A stretch of 34,075 bases of DNA from HGM04593 sp045589695 (lineage in GTDB: Bacteria > Bacteroidota > Bacteroidia > Bacteroidales > Bacteroidaceae): the NCBI GenBank assembly GCA_045589695.1, contig JAZNPP010000062.1, forward strand, positions 1 to 34,075, given 5' to 3'. Position numbers and translations under genes: made by a program. Below, in pieces: positions 16,130-25,700 of this stretch (positions within the stretch are counted from its first letter, which is position 1; each line of letters begins with the position of its first letter). The notes under the pieces are model-generated. The model was given only the letters and a program-made list of their open reading frames with translations. It was not told the origin of the DNA and ran no database searches.

Positions 16130-16386
16130 CATAAAATAAGTGAAGTGCGGTCAAACCTGGATATAATCAATCGAAAGCTATGCGCCGGGCGTTTCTCCTT
16201 CGCGCGACAAAGGATATGAGAGAACGACTTCTGGAAGAATAAAAGACAACGGGTTAATGGTGAGTCGCAATAAGAATAAAATATCCTGCCTTTATATGGT
16301 TTGTCGATGAACAGGGGATGTTCTTTTTGAAATTCTGCAAAATTGCGCAGGAAAGTCAATAGTTTCAGTATTTTATAATATATGAT
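16130..16386. other. Intergenic stretch between rpsP and the S41-like gene
   Basis: The gene-free gap is about 370 nt including the terminator (16092-16120) and promoter (16387-16417). Between them I see no RNA gene, repeat or convincing ORF. A minus-strand frame at 16129-16473 could encode 114 aa but runs into the S41-like start region, overlaps its promoter and has no recognisable domain. Confidence 0.5.
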
Positions 16387-16417
16387 TTTGCGGTTCGTTC
16401 CAAATAGATTATTTTTG
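16387..16417 (+). promoter_or_regulatory. Promoter of the S41-like gene
   Basis: TTTG (16387-16390), 19 nt, TATTTTTG (16410-16417): both boxes match and the spacing is ideal. The start site near 16423 leaves only about 10 nt before the ATG at 16434, an unusually short leader. Confidence 0.65.
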
Positions 16418-16433
16418 TCTCTATATCTATATA

Positions 16434-17684
16434 ATGATAATGAAAAAGCTAACAGAAATATTTCTTGTTTCATTCTTCGCTCTCGTCATTAGTTCATGCG
16501 GCGAGGACCGTAGCCACGAATACTACGAACTGACAAAAGAAAACCAATGGATATACAACACCATGCTGGATGTATACCTATGGAACGGGAGCATCGCGCA
16601 ACCGCAGCAGGCTCGTTTCTTTGACAAGCCTTCGAAATTCTTTACCGCTCTGCTTCACAACAACGACAAAGCGTCGTTCTTTACCGATACTGTTTCAGCG
16701 GGCGACTATGGAATGAGGCTAAGCGTATCTTACGACCCTCTGCTTCTCTATCCGCGCGCCGTGTATGCTCTCGTTACGTATGTTGAGCCGAATTCTTCCG
16801 CAGCAAAAGCCGGCATAGAACGGGGCACATGGATATCTTCGGCGAACGGAAAGAGTTTCACAAAGAACAATTATTCGGTACTGACATCGGGAGAAGGCCT
16901 TGCTGCCGGCACGGAATACATTGATTATGACGATGAAAAAGGTATATACTATTGGGTTAAGTCAGACACCGTAACTATTGGACAATCACATCCTTATAAA
17001 CAAGCCGGCATTTCGTTTGACTCGATATATACGGTGCGTGATAAAAAGGCGGGATACATCTTCTGCAACAGTTTCAATGGTGATGACTTCAAGAAAAAAT
17101 GCGATGACGTGTTCGAGAAATTCTCGGCAGAAGAAGTGCAGGCTGTTATCATTGACCTCAGATACAACAGCAGCGGAGCGGTAGAGAATGCCGCATACAT
17201 GGCAAGCTCGCTTGTTCCGGCCGAGGTGTCGGGAACGCCGTTCGCTGTTCTCAAGAACAGCGACAACGAGATTGACACGGTCTACAGCTATTCCGCCCCC
17301 CTTTTCAGCATGGGCGAGAAAAAAATCTATTTTCTTATAGGTGAAGATACTAAAAGCGTCGCAGAATTGTTAGCCGCTTCGGTAAACGCTTCAAGAAACA
17401 TGTACGATGCGTATATCATAGGCAAGAGAAGCAGCGGCACGAACATTATCGTAGAGAGTCTTGATTCTCCTTACGGCTTTAAGATTAACCCGGCGACAGC
17501 GATAGCTTGCTTGCCCGACGGCACACCCCTGCCGTCTGACGGGATAAGCCCGGACTATGAAGCCGATGAATTTGAACATATTGAACGTATTTATAAATTA
17601 GGCAACGAGCAAGAACATCTATTATACAATACTCTCTACCACATAGCTAACGGCTACATGCCGAGCGACGCTCCTTCAAATTGA
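16434..17684 (+). CDS. S41-like peptidase lipoprotein, probably lacking the catalytic Lys
   Basis: 416 aa from the ATG at 16434 (or 414 from 16440). Signal peptide with lipobox ISSC, so an exported lipoprotein. The order fits Bacteroidales S41 proteins: an N-terminal S41 domain (NQWIYNTMLDVYLWN, FFTALLHNNDKASFFTD), a PDZ-like segment (ALVTYVEPNSSAAKAGIERGTWI) and the S41 core (AGYIFCNSF, VIIDLRYNSSGAVENAA). The catalytic Ser position is kept (Ser308 in TKSVAELLAAS), but where active members have GKxxxGKN the sequence reads GKRSSGTN, with Thr336 in place of Lys; the usual NxGG is NSSG. This suggests a non-catalytic peptide-binding protein, though Lys331 nearby leaves some doubt. It is a single gene with its own promoter and terminator. 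Confidence 0.85.
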   Translation: MIMKKLTEIFLVSFFALVISSCGEDRSHEYYELTKENQWIYNTMLDVYLWNGSIAQPQQARFFDKPSKFFTALLHNNDKASFFTDTVSAGDYGMRLSVSYDPLLLYPRAVYALVTYVEPNSSAAKAGIERGTWISSANGKSFTKNNYSVLTSGEGLAAGTEYIDYDDEKGIYYWVKSDTVTIGQSHPYKQAGISFDSIYTVRDKKAGYIFCNSFNGDDFKKKCDDVFEKFSAEEVQAVIIDLRYNSSGAVENAAYMASSLVPAEVSGTPFAVLKNSDNEIDTVYSYSAPLFSMGEKKIYFLIGEDTKSVAELLAASVNASRNMYDAYIIGKRSSGTNIIVESLDSPYGFKINPATAIACLPDGTPLPSDGISPDYEADEFEHIERIYKLGNEQEHLLYNTLYHIANGYMPSDAPSN

Positions 17685-17705
17685 GTTTCTGCTGATTTCA
17701 AAGAT

Positions 17706-17740
17706 ATGCTCCCTGTACTGAAATTACGTGCGGGGAGCAT
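17706..17740 (+). terminator. Terminator of the S41-like gene
   Basis: ATGCTCCC (17706-17713) pairs with GGGAGCAT (17733-17740); the stem extends inward by about five pairs with two G·T, followed by TTATATTATC. It starts 21 nt after the stop. Confidence 0.7.
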
Positions 17741-17842
17741 TTATATTATCTATAACCTTTTTTTCGTTTCGTAAACTAAAAATTCAAAACCACAGCTCTT
17801 TTTCGTGTGTTAATTTTCTAAATCACCAAAAAAGTTAATGCA

Positions 17843-18331
17843 ATGAGAAAGTATCTTTTACTTGCGGCTATGTTTGCCGCATTCCTGTTTTCGTCATGCA
17901 ACTCATGCAACGGCAACAAACAGAACGGAGTAGTCATCGAGAGTGAGAGCGACAGCATCTATTGGGTAAACGACTCGACAATAGCAGATGCTCAGACATT
18001 CGTCTTTGAAGGAATGTCGCCGATGCAGAATAACGCTATAGCAGACGTCATCCTCACAGTGCGTACCATAAACCTCAACAGCGACGGCACGTACAATATC
18101 ACTACCGATTACATTGACGAAGGCATTGCCACGCAGACCGATAACGGAGAGGCCGTGTTCCTGTTAAGCACGGATAATGACAGCACTGCCACTGTGATTG
18201 AGCTTGTTTCGGCCAACAACAACCCTACAGTAAGTTTCATGATGCTCGAAGACAGTTCTCTTGTCAAGATCAATGACAAAGGAACACCGGCAAGCATGCA
18301 CAAGGAACACCGTTTAAAGGTAAAGAAATGA
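17843..18331 (+). CDS. Small lipoprotein, NlpE-like fold suggested
   Basis: 162 aa. The signal peptide ends in lipobox FSSC (Cys19), followed by a second Cys and an Asn/Gly-rich linker. The mature part has FEGMSPMQNNAIADVILTVR followed by LNSDGTYNITTDYIDEG, resembling the small beta-barrel of NlpE-type lipoproteins (EGxLP…GIxxxLxL..DGTYxL). No CxxC copper-type motif is present. It is the first gene of a three-gene envelope operon (22 nt to the next gene). NlpE in enterobacteria senses envelope stress, but that role cannot be assumed here. No clear promoter consensus is visible in 17741-17842. Confidence 0.8.
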   Translation: MRKYLLLAAMFAAFLFSSCNSCNGNKQNGVVIESESDSIYWVNDSTIADAQTFVFEGMSPMQNNAIADVILTVRTINLNSDGTYNITTDYIDEGIATQTDNGEAVFLLSTDNDSTATVIELVSANNNPTVSFMMLEDSSLVKINDKGTPASMHKEHRLKVKK

Positions 18332-18353
18332 GGTAACTTTTAAAATGTATATT

Positions 18354-18977
18354 ATGAAAAATAAGACATTCCTATTGATTATTGTTCTTTGCGCAGCCGT
18401 AATGTCGTGTCAGAAAAACCCGGACATTGACAGGCTTGACAATGACTACCTTGTATACACCAACTACGACAGCGAAACCGACTTCAAATCGCTCAGTACT
18501 TTCTATGTCATTGACAGTATACTGATTATCGGCAACGATGACAAGGCGTCATACTGGAACAACAATAATTCGCAGAAGATAATATCGGCGTTCAGGAGTG
18601 GCCTCGAAAGTGCCGGATACACATATGTGGCATCGGAGGAATCTCCCGAAATGGTACTTCAGCTCAGTTATGTGAATACCACCTATTACTTCAACAGCTA
18701 CGGTCCCGGCCCCTGGTGGAACTACTACCCCGGCTACTGGAACTGGGGAGGTTGGGGCTGGTACTACCCGTACACCTTTACCTACAGCTACAGTACCGGT
18801 TCAATCATCGGCGAGCTCGTGAACACTAAAGCCCCTACCCCGCAGAACGACAAGCTGACTGTAATATGGAACTCGTACATCTGCGGCCTGCTTAACGGCA
18901 ACAACTTGAGCCTTTCACGCACCTACAGCGCTATTGAACAGGCCTTCAAACAGTCGCCTTATTTGACGAACAAGTAA
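18354..18977 (+). CDS. DUF4136 domain lipoprotein
   Basis: 207 aa from the ATG at 18354; an in-frame ATG at 18345 would add three residues before the signal peptide and is less likely. Lipobox VMSC. The mature protein fits DUF4136: YTNYDSETDFKSLSTFYVID at the start, a central helix (QKIISAFRSGLESAGYTYV), VWNSYICGLL-like segment, and the typical ending IEQAFKQSPYLTNK. An unusual aromatic/Gly-rich insert (GPGPWWNYYPGYWNWGGWGW, then Tyr-rich) lies in the middle. Function is unknown; the location is the periplasm or outer membrane. Middle gene of the envelope operon. Confidence 0.87.
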   Translation: MKNKTFLLIIVLCAAVMSCQKNPDIDRLDNDYLVYTNYDSETDFKSLSTFYVIDSILIIGNDDKASYWNNNNSQKIISAFRSGLESAGYTYVASEESPEMVLQLSYVNTTYYFNSYGPGPWWNYYPGYWNWGGWGWYYPYTFTYSYSTGSIIGELVNTKAPTPQNDKLTVIWNSYICGLLNGNNLSLSRTYSAIEQAFKQSPYLTNK

Positions 18978-18997
18978 TAACCTTAATCACTAAATGT

Positions 18998-19618
18998 ATG
19001 AAAAATCTACGATACATACTTTGTACTGCACTTCTTGCAGCGGCACTCACTGTTCCGTCATCGGGCAAGGCTCAGATATCCCTCGACAGCTATTACAATG
19101 TCGATTGGCAGTTCAATATTCCCATAAACAACAAGTTTTCGGACAAGGCAAGCGGTTGGGGCATGAGCTTCGAGGGCGGTTACTACGTTCACCGTAACGT
19201 TGCCATTGGCGCATTCATAAGTTTTCATACCAACAACGAATACTTCCCGCGCAGCACTATCAACCTGACGAACACCCTTTCGCTGAACACCGACCAGCAA
19301 CACCAGATGTTCACTCTGCCGTTCGGAGCCTTGATAAGGTACAGATTTATCGAGAGCGATCTGCAACCGTATGTCGGAATTAAGCTCGGAGCCTGCTATT
19401 CCCAATTCAACAATTACTATTATGTATTCATGAAAGGACAGGACAGGTGGGGATTCTACATGTCGCCCGAGATTGGCGTGAACTACTACCCTTGGGCCAA
19501 CAGCATCGGCTTCCATTTGGCGATATACTACAATTACGCCACCAACAAGCACGATATAATGACGTATGAGCAGAACGGACTGAACAATTTCGGATTCAGG
19601 CTTGGTCTTGCCTTTTAA
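18998..19618 (+). CDS. Outer-membrane beta-barrel protein
   Basis: 206 aa. An N-terminal signal peptide ends near SSGKAQI; the mature part alternates polar and aromatic residues as in 8- to 10-strand barrels (WGMSFEGGYYVHRNVAIGAFISF, IRYRFIESDLQPYVGIKLGACY, GFYMSPEIGVNYYPW, GFHLAIYYNY). The last strand, NFGFRLGLAF, ends in Phe, the usual signal for barrel assembly. It starts 20 nt after the DUF4136 gene; the ATG at 18994 is in another frame. Function is unknown. With two lipoproteins in the same operon it may form an outer-membrane assembly. The stop codon is part of the terminator hairpin. Confidence 0.9.
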   Translation: MKNLRYILCTALLAAALTVPSSGKAQISLDSYYNVDWQFNIPINNKFSDKASGWGMSFEGGYYVHRNVAIGAFISFHTNNEYFPRSTINLTNTLSLNTDQQHQMFTLPFGALIRYRFIESDLQPYVGIKLGACYSQFNNYYYVFMKGQDRWGFYMSPEIGVNYYPWANSIGFHLAIYYNYATNKHDIMTYEQNGLNNFGFRLGLAF

Positions 19619-19657
19619 AAGCATAAGAGGTCGGGAAAACCCGACCTCTTATGCTTT
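19618..19657 (+). terminator. Terminator of the envelope operon
   Basis: A perfect 18-bp stem (19618-19635 with 19640-19657) with loop AAAA; the arms begin AAAGCATAAGAGG and end CCTCTTATGCTTT. The left arm includes the last base of the stop codon at 19616-19618. Confidence 0.9.
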
Positions 19658-19737
19658 AATGAAAAACAACTTATTATTGCACATTAGCCAACAAGTAATC
19701 GTTGCTAACCCTCTTGTTGTTAAAAAGTCCGGTTCCG

Positions 19738-22557
19738 TTATTCTGCAGGAACCATGCTGACTTCGATGAAGTTGCCTTGAGCGATGATATATTCCGCCAA
19801 TTTGCGGATATCCTCCTTTGTTATGCTGTTCACAAGCTCGGCGTATCCGTCGTGGTTGTCTTCACCTTCGAAATAGTAGCTGTACAACCAGTTGAGCCAT
19901 GCGCCGTTCTTTTTCTGACCCTCTTCGAATGTTTTGAGTATGTAGTTGCGTGTCTTCTCCACATGCTCCTCTGCCGGACCCTCTTTTGCGAGTTTCTCGA
20001 ACTCCCGAACGATAATCTGCGCAAGTTCTTCACGGCGTTCAGGCGCCATATTGAAGTTTACCGTCAAAGAGAACTCGCCTCTCGGCTTGCGTGATATTCC
20101 GCCGCGTACACCGACACCGTATGTTCCCCCCTCTTTCTCACGAACTTCTTCGGTGTAAATGATGCTCAGTATCTGATCGAGGAAACTCATTGTAAGCCTG
20201 TTCTTCAATGTGGGGTCGATGCTGCCGGAATAGAATATGGTCTCTGTTCCTGTAGGATTCTCCATCTTGTTCTTGAAGTTATTGCGGTACACGCCCTTGC
20301 GTATATCCACATTAGTATCGACAATATCCTCTACTCGTCCGTTGCACGGCAACGCTCCGATATACCGCTCGACATAAGGCTTGATTGTCTCAAGGTCAAT
20401 GTTGCCGACAATGAAGAACATATAGCCTGTAGCGTCGCTTGTCCTGTCCTTGTAGAGTTCAAGCACTCTGTCGTAGTCTATTTTGTCCACATCCTCGGCC
20501 AGGATAGGCATTACACGAGGGTGATTGTTATACAACGCAAGCAGAATGGTATCGCTCATAGCCGTGTTAGGGTTAAGGTTGCGGTCCTTGAGGTTGTTTC
20601 TCATGCGGTTTGTCAATGATTCGAAGGCCTTGACGTCCTTGCGTGGAGATGTGTACTTCAGGTACAAGAGCTGGAACATTGTCTCGATATCCTTTGGCGA
20701 GCATGACGCATTGATGATATCATAGAGCGAATTGCTGCCTACATTAGCGCTTGCAGTGCTGCCTGTAAGCTTCTTGCCGAGCTGCGTAGCGTCAAATGCG
20801 CCGAATCCTCCAATGCCTGAGAGCGAACCGAGCATTGAGAAATTTATTCTTTCGCTGTCGGGATAGCGGTTCGTACCGCCGTTCTTGTAACCGGCAAGGG
20901 TTATCTGGTCGGCCTGAAAATCGGTCGGCTTAAGAATTACCTTTATACCGTTTGAAAGCGTCCAAATCGTAGAACCCCACTTGCCCTCTTCGGTTGAAAC
21001 GACCTTGCCGCCGGCAGGAATATTTTCGAGCAATGGCGCATCGACAGCATTGTCCTCGTATGGAGTGATATTGCGTGCATTGGCAATAGCGTTAAGCAGC
21101 ATTTCTATATCCTCTTTGCCGGGGTATACTACACCCTCTTTTTCGGGAGCGAATGAAACAGCCACACGATTGTCTTCGCGATGCAAAGCCGGAAGCACGG
21201 CGTTTATCTCGTCGAGCGTTATCGACCCGATAAGTTCTTTCGTGAACTTGTAGTCATCTTCGGGCGACATCATGTCGCTTGCATCAAGGAAATGACGGAC
21301 GCAGTTGTTTACATAATAACCGCTTGTACGCTTGTCACGCTCGGCATACCATGATTCAAGCTCCGAGAACATGCCCTCTTTTACTCTGTCGAGTTCCGAT
21401 TGCGTAAAACCAAAGCGGCGGGCACGCTCAACCTCGGTGTATACCATCGGAATGGCCTGCATTATCTGTTCTATTTTGCAAGTAACGCCTACTGTAAACG
21501 CCTTCTTGGTCTGCGCCGTACCGAAGTCGTTATATCCTACCCCGGCCTGGAGATAAGGCGGGTTTTCTCTTGTGATTATTTCGCCGAAGCGGGTATTGAG
21601 CATGCTGAGCGCTATTGAGCGTATTGAATTGGCACGGATGTATTCTTTAGTGTTGTGCATTTCACGCGGAGCGTCATCGTGCTTATACATGAGCTGAAGC
21701 ACATAGTTCTGCTGCTCCTTGTCGGTCTGCTGCGAGAATATCATCTCTGTATTGTCCTCAACCGGGTAATATACACGTTCTGCTGGATTCTTAGGCATCT
21801 TTATGCCTTTGAAAATCTTTTTGATTTTCTTTTCTACTTCATTCACGTCAATGTCGCCGACAACGACTATGGCCTGCAGGTCGGGGCGGTACCACTTTTC
21901 ATAGTAGTCACGCAATGCCTGGTACGGGAAGTTGTCTACGACCTCCATAGTGCCTATAGGAAGACGCTTGCCGTATTTGTTGCCGGGGAAAATATCTTCG
22001 AGCATACGCTCCTGCATACGCATCATTGCGCTGTTGCGTCCTCGCCACTCTTCGTGAATAACGCCACGCTCCTTGTCAATCTCTTCATGAGCGAGGGTAA
22101 GGCCGTCGGCCCAGTCACGCAATATCCAAAGGCATGAGTCTATTACGCCTTCAATATCTACGGGAACATTATCAATGTTATACACCGTTTCATCGATAGA
22201 TGTGTAGGCGTTAAGGTCTGCGCCGAACTTAACGCCGATGCCTTCGAGATAGTTTATGAGGGCTTTGCCCGGGAAATGGTCTGTTCCGTTGAAGCACATG
22301 TGCTCAAGAAAGTGCGCAAGACCACGCTGGTGTTCCTCTTCTTGTATTGAACCCACCTTTTGCGCAATGTAGAAGTTTACAAGGTTTTCGGGGTTGTCGT
22401 TATGTCTGATGTAGTATGTCAGACCATTCTTCAGCTTGCCTATCTTGATAGACTTGTCTACCGGCAGTTGCTTGTTGTCATCTTTGGCTGTTGCGGCCGA
22501 CACTGCGAAAATCGCAATGAAAGAAAACAATAGAGTTCTTAAAATAGCTTTTTTCAT
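19738..22557 (-). CDS. M16-family zinc metallopeptidase (pitrilysin/PqqL-like), exported
   Basis: 939 aa, the length of a two-half M16 protein. Signal peptide ending near SAATAKDD. The inverted zinc motif HFLEH is at residues 82-86, and Glu163 in EEIDKERGVIHEEW, 77 residues on, is the expected third ligand, so the N-terminal half is catalytic. The C-terminal half is an inactive M16 repeat (IWTLSNGIKVILKPTDFQAD) and contains EVREKEGGTYGVGVRGG, matching the conserved Arg/Tyr region. Likely a periplasmic protease degrading peptides. It is a single unit, divergent from addA. A 7-bp inverted repeat (19689-19695/19713-19719) downstream is only a weak terminator candidate. Confidence 0.94.
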   Translation of the reverse strand: MKKAILRTLLFSFIAIFAVSAATAKDDNKQLPVDKSIKIGKLKNGLTYYIRHNDNPENLVNFYIAQKVGSIQEEEHQRGLAHFLEHMCFNGTDHFPGKALINYLEGIGVKFGADLNAYTSIDETVYNIDNVPVDIEGVIDSCLWILRDWADGLTLAHEEIDKERGVIHEEWRGRNSAMMRMQERMLEDIFPGNKYGKRLPIGTMEVVDNFPYQALRDYYEKWYRPDLQAIVVVGDIDVNEVEKKIKKIFKGIKMPKNPAERVYYPVEDNTEMIFSQQTDKEQQNYVLQLMYKHDDAPREMHNTKEYIRANSIRSIALSMLNTRFGEIITRENPPYLQAGVGYNDFGTAQTKKAFTVGVTCKIEQIMQAIPMVYTEVERARRFGFTQSELDRVKEGMFSELESWYAERDKRTSGYYVNNCVRHFLDASDMMSPEDDYKFTKELIGSITLDEINAVLPALHREDNRVAVSFAPEKEGVVYPGKEDIEMLLNAIANARNITPYEDNAVDAPLLENIPAGGKVVSTEEGKWGSTIWTLSNGIKVILKPTDFQADQITLAGYKNGGTNRYPDSERINFSMLGSLSGIGGFGAFDATQLGKKLTGSTASANVGSNSLYDIINASCSPKDIETMFQLLYLKYTSPRKDVKAFESLTNRMRNNLKDRNLNPNTAMSDTILLALYNNHPRVMPILAEDVDKIDYDRVLELYKDRTSDATGYMFFIVGNIDLETIKPYVERYIGALPCNGRVEDIVDTNVDIRKGVYRNNFKNKMENPTGTETIFYSGSIDPTLKNRLTMSFLDQILSIIYTEEVREKEGGTYGVGVRGGISRKPRGEFSLTVNFNMAPERREELAQIIVREFEKLAKEGPAEEHVEKTRNYILKTFEEGQKKNGAWLNWLYSYYFEGEDNHDGYAELVNSITKEDIRKLAEYIIAQGNFIEVSMVPAE

Positions 22558-22618
22558 ATTGTTTGAGTTTTGTATAAATGCTCTTGATAAATGTTTCTGA
22601 TAGTCTGTTTACAAAACG

Positions 22619-22626
22619 CAAAATTA
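22619..22626 (-). promoter_or_regulatory. Candidate -7 element of the M16 gene
   Basis: Minus strand TAATTTTG followed by C, a TAnnTTTG match 62 nt before the ATG. The best -33 is ATTG 21 nt upstream. Confidence 0.42.
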
Positions 22627-22701
22627 ATTAAAAAGAAAAACAATGTTCAATATCCTCTGTTAATAATAATTTAAATATTTTATTTTAATGAAATATTCTT
22701 A

Positions 22702-22732
22702 ATTGCCGACTATATGGATTATTCTTCCTTTG
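22702..22732 (+). promoter_or_regulatory. Candidate promoter of addAB
   Basis: ATTG (22702-22705), 19 nt, TTCCTTTG (22725-22732) followed by C. Each box has one mismatch to TTTG/TAnnTTTG, and the spacing is ideal. The leader would be about 50 nt. Confidence 0.42.
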
Positions 22733-22789
22733 CAACTCTTGTCTGAACGCCTTTTTCTTACTAAATTAGCGGAACAGAACTAAAAGAGC

Positions 22790-25700
22790 ATGGAAAGAAA
22801 GCTTAAGATATACAGGGCGTCGGCAGGCTCAGGCAAGACATTCACTCTTGCGCTTGAGTATATGAAACTTCTGGTGGAAAACCCCTGTTCATACCGTAAT
22901 ATTCTTGCCGTAACCTTCACGAACAAGGCTACCGGAGAAATGAAAGAGCGTATCCTCGGCAAACTGTACGGCGTAGCAAACGGCTCTGAAGGGGCAAAAG
23001 AGTACCTTGACAAGCTGTGCGGGCAGTTGCCGCATTTAGGCAAGGATATTATCATAGAAAATGCCCGCAAAGCTCTGAATCTTATACTTCATGACTACGG
23101 CCATTTCCGTATTCAGACCATTGACGCGTTTTTTCAGACCGTGCTGCGAAGCCTTGCCAAAGAGCTTGACCTGAACGGCGACATGGAAATTTCGCTCGAC
23201 GGCGAAGAGCTGCTCGACAACGCTGTCGATTCATACATACGCAACCTTGAGCCTGACACGAAGAATATAGCGCAAGTATTGAAGTTCATCGAGCATAAGC
23301 TGAGCAGCGGAAGCGACTGGCATGTAAACAAAGACCTTAAAGAGTTCGCCCGTAATATTTTGCGTGAGGAGTACCAGCAACGAGGCGAGGAACTGAGGAC
23401 AACGATACAGGCCGACAACGGCGCCGCTCTTGCCGAGTTTCACAAGAACGTGACAGCCCACAAGACAAAAATAACCGAAAAAGCGAAAGAGATAGGAAAA
23501 AGATTTTTCACTTTGGCCGATGGATATTCCGCCGATGATTTCTACGGGAAGAGCAAAGGCCTTTGGAGCCTTTTCGTAAAACTTGAAAAGGGCGAAACGC
23601 CGGCGCTTTCGGCAACGGTATCAGGGCTTAAGGAGGAGCCTGAAAAGATTTCAAAAGCCAACGTGAACGTAGCTGAAATAGCAAGCCTTATTAAGGAGGC
23701 GGAGCCGCTGTACCGCGAGATGAACAACTGCGAACTGTCGATGAAGCATTTCCACCAACTGTCGATGCTCAATAACATCGCAATGACTTTAAAAGAGGAA
23801 AATGCCCGTGAGAACAGGTTCTTGCTTGCCGAAACCACTCACCTGCTGAGCAGCATGATAGGCATGAATACCACATTCATTTTTGAGAAGATTGGAACGG
23901 AAATAGACCATATATTCATAGATGAATTCCAGGATACGTCAAAACTGCAATGGACATGTTTTAAAGTATTGCTCGAAGAGGTGCTTGCAAGAGGCAAGTT
24001 CAATCTTATAGTTGGCGATGTCAAGCAGTCCATTTACAGATGGCGTAACAGCGACTGGAACATCATGAACAACATAGGCGGCTATTTCCGCAGCGACCTA
24101 ATCGAATTCGCCGACCAGAGCGTGAAAAACGGTGGCAAGGAGTTCCGCTCGACCAATTTCAGGAGCGACGGCAATATCGTGTCGTTCAACAATGCCCTGT
24201 TCCGTGCCGCGACGGAATGTATTGCGGCAAGCTACGAAGAGTCGCTCGGCGAGAAACGCTTGCACGAACTCGTGACGGCTTACGAGGATGTAGAGCAAGC
24301 CTTGCCGCAATGGAAAGAGCCCGGAAAAGGATATGCCGAAATAAGAATCGTGCCTAAAGCAAACAAAAAGGACAATTTCAAGAACTATGCGATTGAAGAG
24401 TTGATGAAGACCCTTCACAGGCTGCTTGACGACGAGAAAATTGAGCCCGGAAAGATTACCGTACTGCTGCGCTACAAGAATATAATGCCTGAGATTGTCG
24501 AAGCGTTCAACAGGGAGTTTCCCGACACGAAGATAGTATCGGATGAAGCCTACAGGCTCTCATCGTCATTGACATTGCAGCTTGTTATAAGCGCTATGCG
24601 TTACATCGCAACGCCCGAGGACAGAGTTAATACAGCGAACCTTGTAATGCTATACAACAAAGTGATGCTTGAAAAAGAGATGCTGTTCGGTGAAGATTTG
24701 TCATTCGAGGCCATAGCGGAAATGTTGCCTGCCGAGTTCCGCAACGAACTGAAACACCTTCAAAGCCTGCCTGTCTATGAACTTATAGAACAGTTGCTTG
24801 TTCTTCTCGGGATGTCGGAAGATAAGGACGAGGAAGCGTATATATATACTTTCCTTGATTACGCCACGCAATATCTCAACGGAAAGACATCGGACCTCAA
24901 CGGTTTTCTTGAGGCGTGGGACGAGACTATTGCTGACAAATCCATTCCTGCAGAGCATTTGAACAGCGTGAGGCTTATGACAATACACAAGTCGAAAGGC
25001 CTTGAGTTCCACACCGTAATTGTGCCGATGTGTGATTGGCTGCTTACGGGCGACAGCAGAAACGCGCTTTGGTGCGAGCCGGCTGAGGCGCCGTTCGACA
25101 AGTTGAGCCTGCTTTCCATCCCTTTGAAGAAGGAGATGCTCAACTCAATATATTCCGACGACTACAACAAGGAAATGCTATACCAGATTGTAGATAACTT
25201 GAATATCCTTTATGTAGCGACCACAAGAGCGAAAAGCAACCTTTTCATATTCAGCGACGGCAGCGGCGGCACAGGGGAGACGGTGTCAAAACTATTGAAC
25301 AGGATTGTGACATTAATGACATCGCTCGAAGGCTCCGATTTTAACGACGGAGTGTTTACATACGGTACGATCGTCGGCAACCCGACGAAGAAGGAGAAGA
25401 AGAACTCCGACAACCCGTTCGAGGCCGAGCCGGAAAGCGTAAGGCAGCCTTTCGTCTACCACAAGAACAGAATAACTTTTCGTCAGTCGAGGGAACTTGC
25501 CCGTTTCCTCGCAGAAGACAAAGAGGAGAAAAAACAATACAAGAATATCGCTGAAGGCGAACTGTTGCATCTTGTCATGTCGGGCATCGCAGTTGCCGAG
25601 GATGTCAAAAAAGTACTCGACAAACTCACTATAGAAGGTTTCATAGCTACTGAAAAACAGTACAACAGTATAAAGGGCCTTATCGACCGCGCATTGTCCA

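Noticed and set aside
16129..16473. Minus-strand 114-codon frame between rpsP and the S41-like gene
   Set aside because: It overlaps the promoter and start of the S41-like gene, has no recognisable motif and atypical composition. Kept only as a remark on the intergenic stretch.
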